Shown here piece after piece: positions 15,880 to 24,060 of a stretch of 39,879 nucleotides of DNA (its first letter is position 1; each line of letters starts with the position of its first letter). The position numbers and the translations under genes were made by a program. The DNA is from a bacterium UBP3_UBA3054 (GTDB lineage: Bacteria > Auribacterota > UBA3054). The stretch spans positions 775-40,653 of the forward strand of contig DFCM01000125.1 in NCBI GenBank assembly GCA_002366995.1, written 5' to 3'. The notes under the pieces are model-generated. The model was given only the letters and a program-made list of their open reading frames with translations, ran no database searches and was not told where the DNA came from.

Positions 15880-16873
15880 ATGATTGATTGGTTTGTGGTT
15901 TTAAGTTTGCGAAGTAAGCGCGCATTTTTTTCGTAAGCGAAAGCCTTCTGAAAAAAAGCGCGTAAGTTTTCAATGGAGCGAAAAATTTCGCGGGCGCCTT
16001 GAAAAGAAGATACAGCGATCTTCCAAGCGGCGCCAGGAAAAGCAAAATGAAAGTATTGAAGCAGCAGAAGCCGCGCAGGTTTTTTAAGCAGGTGTCGAGC
16101 GCGTTGGCGCCCAACCTTGTGATGGTGGCACCGCTCTTCTCGTACCAGCGGACGCCCGCTTGCGAACCGGAGTGCACGTGATGACACTTGAGGCTCGGAC
16201 AATAAAGCGCCTTACCGCCGATGGCGTTCAGTCTCAGATAGAGGTCGATGTCTTCTCCGTAAGCGAAATAGCGTTCGTCGTAGTATTCCTTCTTTCCGCT
16301 GGCCGACAGTTCCTTAGGAATGACCGCATTCTCCAATTCGCCTGCCGCAAAGAGCGGCGCGCAGCCGCCCGGCGCGAAGACGAACTTCTCCGCGAATGGT
16401 TCCGTTAGATCGGTCGCCAGGCTGAGGAATCTCGTCGGCACAACGTAGGTGCACAAGACTTCCTCCGTCTCCCCTCTTTCCCTGTCGTAGCGGTAGATCA
16501 GCGGGCCCAGCATCGTCGCTTCAGGATGTTGCGCGATTGCTTCGGCCGCCTTCACGAAAAAGTCGGGCGCCAGGAAAACGTCGACGTTCAAAGGCATGAG
16601 CCAATTTCCGGAAGAGATGCGCAGCCCTTCGTTCATGCCGGCCGCGAAGCCAGTGTTATCGGGAAGCGTTACGCATTTGTAGCCGAAACTTTTGAATTCC
16701 TCGCTGTTCAAATACTCTGCGCTGCCGTCCGTTGACCCGTTGTCCACCACGATGACTTCCAAGGAGGAATAACTCTGGGCCTTCAAGGCGGCCAGGTTCC
16801 TCTTCAGAAGTTCCAGCGTGTTCCAATTCAGGACCACGACGGAAAAACGCGGTTCAACGGTCGAAGCGTCCAT
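15878..16873 (-). CDS. Glycosyltransferase family 2 (rhamnosyltransferase-like)
   Basis: Inverting GT-A glycosyltransferase for surface glycan assembly. From the ATG at 16873 it has 331 aa. The N-terminal nucleotide-binding part shows FSVVVLNWNTLELL and VIVVDNGSTDGS. The metal-binding DxD position reads NVDVF, and FAYGEDIDLYLRL supplies the downstream acidic motif. The C-terminus (about 270-300) is hydrophobic (FNTFILLFLAPLGRSLYLLF), suggesting a membrane anchor, and is followed by a basic tail. A GTG at 16876 is also possible. The ATG overlaps the trkA stop by one base (TGATG). It resembles WcaA/RfbN-type rhamnosyltransferases by motif, but the donor sugar is not determined. Confidence 0.9.
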   Translation of the reverse strand: MDASTVEPRFSVVVLNWNTLELLKRNLAALKAQSYSSLEVIVVDNGSTDGSAEYLNSEEFKSFGYKCVTLPDNTGFAAGMNEGLRISSGNWLMPLNVDVFLAPDFFVKAAEAIAQHPEATMLGPLIYRYDRERGETEEVLCTYVVPTRFLSLATDLTEPFAEKFVFAPGGCAPLFAAGELENAVIPKELSASGKKEYYDERYFAYGEDIDLYLRLNAIGGKALYCPSLKCHHVHSGSQAGVRWYEKSGATITRLGANALDTCLKNLRGFCCFNTFILLFLAPLGRSLYLLFKAPAKFFAPLKTYALFFRRLSLTKKMRAYFANLKPQTNQS

Positions 16874-17559
16874 CACTTGATGTCCGTAAATTTCCTAACG
16901 TTGGTGTCGGTGCCCACGACGACAAGAATGTCGTTCTCCTCCAGAGGCGAGTGCGGGTCGGGCGAGAGCATAAGGAAGCGCTCCTTCTCCTCGCGGTTGA
17001 CCGGAAGGCGTTTGATGCCTATGACGTTGACGCCGTAGCGGTCGCGGAGCCTCAGGTCGATCATGCTTTTTCCCACGAAGCTCTTCGGAAGGTCCACTTC
17101 CGCAATGCTAGCTCCCGAGGCGAAGGGAATCACTTCCCTAAGGTTCGGGGCGTAGATCATTCTGGCGACGCGGAGGCCCATTTCCTTTTCCGGATTGACC
17201 GCCTCGGTCGCGCCGACCTTCTTCAATATGTTGGCGTGCAGTTCGGAACTGGCTCTAGCCACGATGCGCTTCACGCCCAGCTGCTTCAGGAGCGCCGTCA
17301 CCATGATGCTGTTCTCGACGTGATGGTCGCCTATCGCGACGACCACGACTTCCATAGAGGTGATGTCGGCTTCCAGAAGCGCTGATTCATCCGTGCAGTC
17401 CATGCAGAGGGCGCCCGTGACGTTTTCTTCGTCCGCCACTTTCTGGACCACGTCCTTGTCGGAATCGATCGCCAGGACCGGAATGTTATGCGATTCCAGC
17501 CAGCGTACGACTTCCGTACCGAAACGGCCGAGGCCGATCACTGCGCATCTTTTGATCAT
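16873..17559 (-). CDS. Trk/Ktr K+ uptake regulatory subunit (TrkA/KtrA)
   Basis: Cytoplasmic RCK protein that gates the TrkH/KtrB pore in response to nucleotides. It has 228 aa, the single RCK_N plus RCK_C form (KtrA-like) rather than the ~458-aa duplicated TrkA of E. coli. The Rossmann motif is VIGLGRFG (7-14) with acidic D32 (AIDSD) after the second strand, which binds the nucleotide ribose. The RCK_C part begins near 140 (SIAEVDLPKSFVGKSM) and ends ENDILVVVGTD. A perfect AAGGAGG lies eight bases before the ATG, overlapping the trkH stop, so synthesis is coupled to the pore subunit. Confidence 0.94.
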   Translation of the reverse strand: MIKRCAVIGLGRFGTEVVRWLESHNIPVLAIDSDKDVVQKVADEENVTGALCMDCTDESALLEADITSMEVVVVAIGDHHVENSIMVTALLKQLGVKRIVARASSELHANILKKVGATEAVNPEKEMGLRVARMIYAPNLREVIPFASGASIAEVDLPKSFVGKSMIDLRLRDRYGVNVIGIKRLPVNREEKERFLMLSPDPHSPLEENDILVVVGTDTNVRKFTDIK

Positions 17560-17571
17560 AAGTTTTCCTCC

Positions 17572-19644
17572 TTAACCCACCATCAAAGGTGTCTTGGGAT
17601 ATTCTATAGCCGAGCGTTTCCTGGTCGGCAGTAAAAGCAAAAGCGTAAGCGGCCCGATCCTTCCGATGAACATCATGGCGGTGATGATGAGCTTGCCCAT
17701 GACGGAAAGTTTTTCGGTTATGCCCATGGAGAGACCGGTCGTTCCGACGGCGGAGACGGTCTCGAAAAGGATCTCCTCGTAGCCTCCGTTCTCGAAGGTC
17801 AGAAGCAGAATGAAGCCAGTTAAAAACGAGACGTTGTAAAGCATGAAGACCGTGACGGCGCGCCAGACGGTGTTGGCGTTGAAGGAGTGGCGGCCTAACG
17901 TCACGTCGTCGCGGCCCCTAAGCACCGCGAAAAGCAGCGCCAAAAAGATCACCAAAGTCGTCAGCTTGACGCCGCCGGCCGTAGATCCCGGCGCGCCGCC
18001 TACGAACATGAGGATCATGGTCAAAAAGCGGCCGGCGCGGCTCATGTCATTAAGGTCGAAAGTCGAGAAGCCCGCCGTCCTTGCCGTGACGGAGCAGAAG
18101 AGCGCGTTGCAGATCTTCTCCGGCCAGTCGAAATTGGAAAGTCCGCGGGAATGATCCCAAATAAGGAATCCGATCATGCCGCCGAAGACCAGAATGAGCG
18201 TGCCAACTATGACGACGCTGACGTAGAAGTTGGAATGCGGCTTTTTGAAGCGCACGAAATCGCTGATCCAGGAGAGCACGCCGAAGCCCAGGCCGCCGGC
18301 CACGATGAGCGCCGTGAAGGTCAGAAGGATCCAGGGATGATGCTGGAACATCATAAGGCTGTCGGTCTGCAAAGAGAGTCCGCCGTTGCAGAAAGCCGAG
18401 ACAGCGTGGAAGACGCTCTTCCAGAGCGCCACTCTCCATTCCAGACCCATGTGCAGCATCTGCGGGAAAAGGAAAGCAATGCCCACCGCCTCTATGATGA
18501 AGGTCGCTGAGCAGATGAAGATCGTCAGAGGCAGAACGTTCGACTGGCGCTTTTCGCCCAGCATATCCCTGACGAAATATTCCTGCCTCAAGCCTATCGC
18601 CCTGCCAAGTACGAGCGCGCTGAAAGTTGACAAAGTCATGATGCCCAAGCCGCCGACCTGGATAAGGCCCAGGATGACGACCTGACCGCTGAAAGAGAAG
18701 ACCTTCGAGATGTCGACCGTCGCGAGGCCCGTGACGCAGGTGGCGGAAGCCGACATGAAGAGCGCGTCCACCAATCCGATGTCGCAGCCCTTGTTAAGGA
18801 CCCAGGGCAGGGCGAGGAGATACGTTCCCGTAAGGATGACGCCAAGGAAGCTCACGACCAGAAGGAGCGCCGGGTGCTGGAAGAAATAATTGCTGAAGCG
18901 GTCGAAAGCGGCGGAGCGGGCGAAGTAATGGATGAGGACAAGGATCAAAACCGCCATCACGCCAAGAAGGCCCAGCGACCATTCGCCGAAACAGAAAGCC
19001 GCGATCGTAAGAACAAAAGCCGTCAGGATGAAGAAGCAGAATTTCCCCTTGCTGCGCTTGTAAAGGTAAATTTCGCTGCGGAAGCTGCCGTACAAAGCCC
19101 AGAGCCCCAAAATGGAGCTTGTGACAAAAGCCGCGCATCCCATGACGTCCGAGCGGTAAAGCAGCAGGGCGAGCGTAAAGAGCGCCAGCCAGTTCAAGGG
19201 CATGAAGAGCATCGTCCTGGGTCCGAAGACGGGCTTCAGCCAGCGCTTCTCGTTCAAGACGGCCGCTTCCGCGTCAACGTTGGCGCGGTAGAAGTTGAAA
19301 GCCACCCTGAAGGCCAAAAATCCGCAATAGATGGCGGGCGCCAGGCCCAGGAGCCAGCTGCGCCAGTCATTTGTCCAGCAGAAGAAGAGCGGGCTGAAAG
19401 CGAAAGCCAGCAGCCCTCCCAAAAGCAGGGCGCTAAGCGGCCTTTTCCCGGAAAGGAAGAAGGCGCCGGCCAAAAGCAGGACGTTCCCCGCCAATATGGA
19501 AAGGAACAAGGGATCTGTCAGCCTGTTCGTTCCGAAAGCGAAGGATACGAGGAAGACGTTGGCAAAAATCTCCGCCAAAAGCAAAAGCAGGGCGTTCCTG
19601 GTCTCCCTCTGTACCAAGACTTCTTTTACACGGAATATTAGCAT
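17572..19644 (-). CDS. TrkH/KtrB K+ channel subunit with an extra N-terminal membrane domain
   Basis: Membrane pore of a Trk/Ktr potassium uptake system. The four-fold superfamily-K core occupies about 255-690. The four P-loop filters are visible at TCVTGL (302-307), FCNGGL (418-423), TARTAGF (520-526) and GTTGLS (634-639). GSTAGGVK (553-560) marks the flexible loop region. Upstream are about 250 residues with six to eight additional hydrophobic segments absent from E. coli TrkH (483 aa), giving 690 aa in total. The annotated ATG is only nine bases from an extended -10, so the mRNA would be leaderless. A TTG at 19617 (codon 10) is an alternative start. It is followed 12 bases later by trkA and heads the longest run in the window. 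Confidence 0.92.
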   Translation of the reverse strand: MLIFRVKEVLVQRETRNALLLLLAEIFANVFLVSFAFGTNRLTDPLFLSILAGNVLLLAGAFFLSGKRPLSALLLGGLLAFAFSPLFFCWTNDWRSWLLGLAPAIYCGFLAFRVAFNFYRANVDAEAAVLNEKRWLKPVFGPRTMLFMPLNWLALFTLALLLYRSDVMGCAAFVTSSILGLWALYGSFRSEIYLYKRSKGKFCFFILTAFVLTIAAFCFGEWSLGLLGVMAVLILVLIHYFARSAAFDRFSNYFFQHPALLLVVSFLGVILTGTYLLALPWVLNKGCDIGLVDALFMSASATCVTGLATVDISKVFSFSGQVVILGLIQVGGLGIMTLSTFSALVLGRAIGLRQEYFVRDMLGEKRQSNVLPLTIFICSATFIIEAVGIAFLFPQMLHMGLEWRVALWKSVFHAVSAFCNGGLSLQTDSLMMFQHHPWILLTFTALIVAGGLGFGVLSWISDFVRFKKPHSNFYVSVVIVGTLILVFGGMIGFLIWDHSRGLSNFDWPEKICNALFCSVTARTAGFSTFDLNDMSRAGRFLTMILMFVGGAPGSTAGGVKLTTLVIFLALLFAVLRGRDDVTLGRHSFNANTVWRAVTVFMLYNVSFLTGFILLLTFENGGYEEILFETVSAVGTTGLSMGITEKLSVMGKLIITAMMFIGRIGPLTLLLLLPTRKRSAIEYPKTPLMVG

Positions 19645-19652
19645 ATTTATAT

Positions 19653-19661
19653 ATTATACCA
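19653..19661 (-). promoter_or_regulatory. Extended -10 promoter of trkH, implying a leaderless mRNA
   Basis: The minus strand reads TGGTATAAT (TGG 19659-19661, TATAAT 19653-19658). No -35 match is seen at normal spacing. The last T is nine bases from the A of the trkH ATG, so transcription would start one to three bases before the start codon. It lies just downstream of the esterase terminator. Confidence 0.62.
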
Positions 19662-19681
19662 TTCCAGCCCTTTTTTGGGGC

Positions 19682-19716
19682 AAAAAAGAAAAGCGGGAGA
19701 AACCTCTCCCGCTTTT
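19682..19716 (-). terminator. Rho-independent terminator of the pta-SBP-esterase unit
   Basis: A 12-bp perfect stem (19689-19700 pairing with 19705-19716, GC-rich centre GCGGGAGA/TCTCCCGC) has a four-base loop. On the minus strand it is followed by CTTTTTT (19688-19682). It begins 24 bases after the esterase stop codon. The A-run on the other side could make it partly bidirectional. Confidence 0.9.
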
Positions 19717-19739
19717 TGGACCCTTGACTATTGTGGTTA

Positions 19740-21563
19740 TCAGAACCAGGGCGCGGTGCTCTTGAATTTGCCCTGGCTGTCCAGGAAGATATTGGTCGAG
19801 GCCTCGTAATCCCCAATTTTGACCTTGAAGGGCACGGAAGAGTTGAAGGGAATATTCTGCAATCCCTCGCAGTAGGCGCTGCTGGTGGTCAGAGTCTTCA
19901 GGTTGCACTGGAAGAAGTCCTTGTTCGGCTTGGAGTGGATCTTGCCGGCGACCTTGTCGTCGCTCGTTTTCTTCTTGTAGTTCGAGACGAAGGTGTTGGC
20001 TTTCGTCCAGCCTCCCTGCTCCAAGGGGAAGGTCAGCGGACCTATGGTCACGCTTCCCTCTCCGTTGGGCGCCACCCACACCAGGTTCGTCTGGGTGATG
20101 TTGGAGATGTAGAAGTTGAGGCCGGTGCGCTTCTTGTTCACGATGACTTTCTTGATCCTGAAATCCTTGCTGCCCCGGAAGACCGTAATGGCGACGTTGT
20201 TGGTCAGATGGTGGCCGCTGACGGCGTAGACGCGCAGGGCGTTGTTGCCCTTGTAAAGTTTGGCCGTGAAGGACCAGTTCACGCAGTTGGTCGAAACGTA
20301 GGTGTCCCCTTCCCCCCTCTGGCTCTTGACGGAAAGATAGACGTTGCTGACGCCGCTGTCGGCGTAGGCCGTGCCGTAGATGTCCACGGTCTCTTCGTAG
20401 GTGAAGTATTTCTCGCCGGCCTTGTGGGAGAGGATCTCGATCTCAGGCTTGGCTTCCTTCGGCACTCTCAGGTTGACGAAAGCCCAGTTGGTGTAGCCGT
20501 TGTTGGCGATGGCGAAGGCCTTGATCTTATTGGCGCCTTCCTCGAGGTTCAGCTCGCACTGCCAGTTCGTCGTGCCTTCCGCCACAAGATCTTTGGTCCC
20601 GCTGGCGGAGACTTGTTTCACGGTCACTTTCTTGATGCCGTCCTTGAATTCCGCCGTGCCGGTAAGAGTGTATTTGCCCTGGACCGCCGGTACCTCGTCC
20701 TCATCCTCATACTTGCCGTCAAGGAGGATCTTGATGTCCGGGAAGAGCGCCAGCTGCTTGGAGAAGTGGTCGAGATGCTCGGGGATCCTGGAACGCCAGT
20801 ATTTCCAGTCGTGGTCGCCCGCGGGACGGGTGAAGACCAGGTCCACGTTTTTCCGGCGTCCCATGGACATCAGGCAGTTGGCCATGTCCATGTTGATCTC
20901 CGCCAGATTGTAAGATCCCAGCCAAATATCCTGATCGCCGCAGTCGAAGAAAAGCTTTATGAACTTCTTCGGAGCGATAGCCGTGGCCAACTCGTTGGTC
21001 TCGAGGGTGCTGATGTTGTCGAGAGCCTTGCTGATCTTGGGTCCGACGAAAGCGCCGCTCAAGGAAGTGGCCGCGCAGTAGCGGCAGTTGTAGTAGGCGT
21101 CGCAGCAGCCGGCGATCCTGAAAGCGCCGTAACCGCCCATAGAGATGCCGCTGATGCCGCGGATGTTCTTCACGCGGTATTTCTGCGCGATATGCTTCGG
21201 CAGGTCGCGGCACATGGCGCCCATATAGCCGTTTTTATACTCATACCAGGAGTTTTCATACACGGCGCCTTTCCAGCGGCTGCCCTGAGGGAAGATCATG
21301 ATGAACTCGTTAGTGTGGTCCGTACCCATGAAGGTCGAGTAAGCTTCCTCATACCAGGTCTGGTCGCTCTCGTCGCGGCCGTGCAGGAAATAGATGACCG
21401 GATAGTACTTGTTGGTCTGCCAGTTGTAGCCGGAAGGCAGCAGGACGCCGTACCTAAGGTCTCTGCCGACGCTGTCGGAATGGTAGACCTTGTTGGTCTC
21501 CCAGACCATGGCCTGGGTGGCGAACGAGACTGTTAAAAGGAAAAAGAACAACAGTTTCTTCAT
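19740..21563 (-). CDS. Secreted esterase (Esterase D / CE1-like) with C-terminal Ig-like domains
   Basis: Exported alpha/beta hydrolase, probably removing acyl or feruloyl groups from polysaccharides. A signal peptide covers about 1-18 (MKKLLFFFLLTVSFATQA). The hydrolase domain (about 22-280) has YFLHGRDES oxyanion-side loop, nucleophile S141 in GISMGG, likely acid D210 (FDCGDQD) and H251 (AGDHDWKYW). After it come at least two Ig-like units resembling glucodextranase-B repeats at about 290-375 and 380-465 (each ending in an N-(K/A)-(I/L)-(K/R)-(A/V)-(F/Y)-A strand), then a C-terminal beta-rich region to 607. A GTGAGG lies upstream of the ATG, ten bases after the solute-binding protein gene. 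The exact substrate is unknown. Confidence 0.85.
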   Translation of the reverse strand: MKKLLFFFLLTVSFATQAMVWETNKVYHSDSVGRDLRYGVLLPSGYNWQTNKYYPVIYFLHGRDESDQTWYEEAYSTFMGTDHTNEFIMIFPQGSRWKGAVYENSWYEYKNGYMGAMCRDLPKHIAQKYRVKNIRGISGISMGGYGAFRIAGCCDAYYNCRYCAATSLSGAFVGPKISKALDNISTLETNELATAIAPKKFIKLFFDCGDQDIWLGSYNLAEINMDMANCLMSMGRRKNVDLVFTRPAGDHDWKYWRSRIPEHLDHFSKQLALFPDIKILLDGKYEDEDEVPAVQGKYTLTGTAEFKDGIKKVTVKQVSASGTKDLVAEGTTNWQCELNLEEGANKIKAFAIANNGYTNWAFVNLRVPKEAKPEIEILSHKAGEKYFTYEETVDIYGTAYADSGVSNVYLSVKSQRGEGDTYVSTNCVNWSFTAKLYKGNNALRVYAVSGHHLTNNVAITVFRGSKDFRIKKVIVNKKRTGLNFYISNITQTNLVWVAPNGEGSVTIGPLTFPLEQGGWTKANTFVSNYKKKTSDDKVAGKIHSKPNKDFFQCNLKTLTTSSAYCEGLQNIPFNSSVPFKVKIGDYEASTNIFLDSQGKFKSTAPWF

Positions 21564-21573
21564 AAGAGTTGCC

Positions 21574-22944
21574 TCACTTGAGATTTTTTATGATCGACAG
21601 GTAGCGCTTTCTTGCGTTGTTCGCCCACTCTGTCTGTAGTTTTGCTTTCTTTTCCGGATCCGTGTATTCCTTTACGCCCAGCCCAAGGAAATCCTCGTTA
21701 CTCGTAACGGGATGCTCGAAGAACAGCTTTTTCCACGGGTCGTCATCTTTGAGATCCTTCACCAATTTCCAAGCTTTAGTGCATTCAGTTATCTCGTCGA
21801 CGAAAAGGATCCCGATGTAATCCCTGAAGATGTTCATTCTAGCCGAGGCTTCATCTATATTATAGCGAAATTTCGACTCCATTTTAAAGGGAGAATTTTT
21901 CAGCATCGCGCCGTTTGGGTACTTATCGTACATGTAGGGGCAGACCGACATCTTCAGCAGCGCGTATTCTTTCGGCGCGTCCGGGTCCGTTCCCGGGAAC
22001 AGCGACCAGAGTTTCTGGCCTTTTTCGGACAGGTTGAAAAGAATGAATTCGCGCGCGAGCTCAGGTTCGGGCGCGCCCTTTAAGAGCGCTATGGCGTCCG
22101 GCGTTATGACCGTTTCCCCGGGAGGCAGAAGGAACCCCAGCCGCTCTTCGCCCGCGTCCATAATGGCGTTCAGAGCGTAAACGTCGATGCAGAGCCCGAA
22201 GGCCGCCTCCCCCAGCGCCACGTCCTTGGGAATGCTTCCGGCGTTCCCGGAGAACGACCGGCAGTTGCCGCTCATGGCGCTTATGATCCTCATCCCCTCA
22301 GTCCATCCGAAACGCTGCGCGATGATCTCGTACATCATGAAGACGGAGCCCGACTTCCTCGGATCGGCGGAGGCGATCCAGGAAAAAGCCTCGGGCTTCG
22401 CCAGATCGCTCCAGCTCTTCGGCTCGTCTATGCCGAGCTTTTTCAGCAAGACTTTATTGTAGATTATCCCGAAGCCTGACAGCCCCACGCCGTACCAATA
22501 ACCTTCATTGTCAAAGGTAGGCACTCCCGCGCAGTCTTTGCCGATCGTGGACAAGATCTCCTCAGGCAGTTCGCAGGCAGCCAAAAGCCCGTCTTTCTTC
22601 AAGGCCAAATACGGATCGGTGCCGCCTCCGTAAAGCAGATCGACGCCGATGCCGGCCGGCTTGTTCTGGAAAGAGGAGCGGATATAGCGGATGATGTCGG
22701 AAGTGCCGCCCACGTCGAGCCAGTCGAATTTTACAGGCGCCTCTCCCCTATTCACTCTGTTGCTGTTGAAAGCTCTCTCGACTTCGTTCCTGACGCCCTC
22801 CCAGTGCGGGGAAAGGATCGTCAGCGTTCCGGCGTAAGAAATGGAGCCGCCTCCCTTGCCCGCCTCCCGGAGGCTTTTTCGCAGGAAAAAGCCTCCTATG
22901 GCAACGGACAAAGCTAAAAGAAGAATGAGAGAGCTTAAGCGCAT
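21574..22944 (-). CDS. Extracellular solute-binding protein (iron/polyamine ABC type), no transporter partners nearby
   Basis: Type II periplasmic binding protein of the SBP_bac superfamily. Residues 5-22 form a hydrophobic signal-anchor or signal peptide with no lipobox. Two-domain ligand-binding features are visible: GTLTILSPHWEG at the start of the mature part, DLLYGGGTDPY, GYWYGVGLSGFGIIYNKVLLKKLGI (about 155-180, in two blocks), PKSWSDLAKPE, and YPNGAMLKNSPFK. At 456 aa it is longer than most iron-binding members (~340). The final 120 residues, rich in Asp, Lys and Trp, are atypical. It starts three bases after pta and ends ten bases before the esterase. No permease or ATPase gene is in the window, so the ligand and route of uptake are unknown. 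Confidence 0.82.
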   Translation of the reverse strand: MRLSSLILLLALSVAIGGFFLRKSLREAGKGGGSISYAGTLTILSPHWEGVRNEVERAFNSNRVNRGEAPVKFDWLDVGGTSDIIRYIRSSFQNKPAGIGVDLLYGGGTDPYLALKKDGLLAACELPEEILSTIGKDCAGVPTFDNEGYWYGVGLSGFGIIYNKVLLKKLGIDEPKSWSDLAKPEAFSWIASADPRKSGSVFMMYEIIAQRFGWTEGMRIISAMSGNCRSFSGNAGSIPKDVALGEAAFGLCIDVYALNAIMDAGEERLGFLLPPGETVITPDAIALLKGAPEPELAREFILFNLSEKGQKLWSLFPGTDPDAPKEYALLKMSVCPYMYDKYPNGAMLKNSPFKMESKFRYNIDEASARMNIFRDYIGILFVDEITECTKAWKLVKDLKDDDPWKKLFFEHPVTSNEDFLGLGVKEYTDPEKKAKLQTEWANNARKRYLSIIKNLK

Positions 22945-22947
22945 GAA

Positions 22948-23943
22948 TTATTCAGTGACAGCGGTAATGGCCGCGACCGTCACGATATCCTCGGGCTTGC
23001 AGCCGCGGGACAGATCGTTGACGGAGCGGGCGCAGCCCTGGAGCAGCGGGCCGAAGGCTTCCGCTTTCGCGAGCCTTTCGGTCAGCTTGTAGGCGATGTT
23101 GCCGGCGTTCAGATCCGGGAAGATCAGAACGTTGGCCTTGCCGGTGACGGGGCTGCCCGGGGCTTTCTTGGAGCCGATGGCTTCGATCAAAGCGGCGTCG
23201 GCCTGCAATTCGCCGTCCACTTTCAGTTCCGGAGCGCGCTCTTTCACGATATTGGTCGCTTCGATGACCTTGTCGACGATGGCGTCCTTGGCGCTGCCCT
23301 TCGTGGAGAAGGAAAGCATCGCGACGTAAGGTTCGACCTGAAGGATGTTGCGGCAGGATTCGGAAGCCGCGATGGCGATGTCAGCCAGCTGTTCGGCGGT
23401 CGGGTTCGGCACCACGCCGCAGTCGGAATAGACGAAAGCGCCGTCCGCGCCGTAGGGGCAGTTCGGCACGACCATGAGGAAGTAGCTGGACAAAGTCTTG
23501 ATGCCCGGTTTCGTCTTCAGAACGTGCAAAGCGGAACGAAGCATGTTGGCCGTGGAGTTGAAAGCGCCGCCGACGTAACCGTAAGCGAGGTTCTCTTTGG
23601 TCATCATGGCTGCGATGTATAGATGGTTCTTCATCATCTCAGCCGCCTGATCCATAGAGAGACCTTTGGCCTTGCGCATTTCGTAGAACTTCTCGACGAA
23701 GCCGTTTTCAGCGACCACCTTGTCGGGGTCATAGAGCGTCACGCCGTCAAGGCTGGCGCCGTTTTCCTTGGCCAGCTTGTAGACCTCGTCGGTCTTGCCG
23801 ATCATGGCCACTTTGCAGAAGCCTTCCTTCACGGTCTTGTCGGCCGCTATTACCATCCTGGGGTCCCAGGATTCTGACAGAATGATAGTGCGCTGCAGTT
23901 TGGCCGCGCGTTCCTTAAGTTCGGAAATAATGTTGCGACTCAT
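22948..23943 (-). CDS. pta: Phosphate acetyltransferase
   Basis: Converts acetyl-CoA and phosphate to acetyl phosphate, normally paired with acetate kinase for ATP generation in fermentation. At 331 aa it is the short class I form without the N-terminal DRTGG extension. Motifs are AYGYVGGAFNSTANMLRSAL (122-141 approx.), FSTKGSAK, VDGELQADAALI, ANVLIFPDLNAGNIAYKL and GPLLQGCARSVNDLSRGC. A strong AAGGAG (23951-23956) lies seven bases before the ATG. ackA is not adjacent. It heads the unit with the solute-binding protein and esterase and diverges from the aminotransferase across a 117-base spacer. Confidence 0.95.
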   Translation of the reverse strand: MSRNIISELKERAAKLQRTIILSESWDPRMVIAADKTVKEGFCKVAMIGKTDEVYKLAKENGASLDGVTLYDPDKVVAENGFVEKFYEMRKAKGLSMDQAAEMMKNHLYIAAMMTKENLAYGYVGGAFNSTANMLRSALHVLKTKPGIKTLSSYFLMVVPNCPYGADGAFVYSDCGVVPNPTAEQLADIAIAASESCRNILQVEPYVAMLSFSTKGSAKDAIVDKVIEATNIVKERAPELKVDGELQADAALIEAIGSKKAPGSPVTGKANVLIFPDLNAGNIAYKLTERLAKAEAFGPLLQGCARSVNDLSRGCKPEDIVTVAAITAVTE

Positions 23944-24003
23944 ATTGATACTCCTTGTATTTTTGTTTCTAAATATTCTACTAAATTCTCACATATTTTG
24001 CCT

Positions 24004-24034
24004 TTGAACCATGAAGGGGCGCTTATGCTATAAT
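24004..24034 (+). promoter_or_regulatory. Extended -10 promoter of the aminotransferase gene
   Basis: TATAAT at 24029-24034 is preceded by TGC (24026-24028), a perfect extended -10. TTGAAC at 24004-24009 could serve as a weak -35 at a long 19-base spacing. The predicted leader is about 20 bases and carries AGAGAGG (24047-24053) seven bases from the ATG. Confidence 0.72.
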
Positions 24035-24060
24035 TAGCCAAACAGTAGAGAGGTTATAAA

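Noticed and set aside
19731..21536. A 601-codon plus-strand open frame opposite the esterase
   Set aside because: The esterase has a signal peptide and catalytic motifs; the opposite frame shows only mirror-frame composition.
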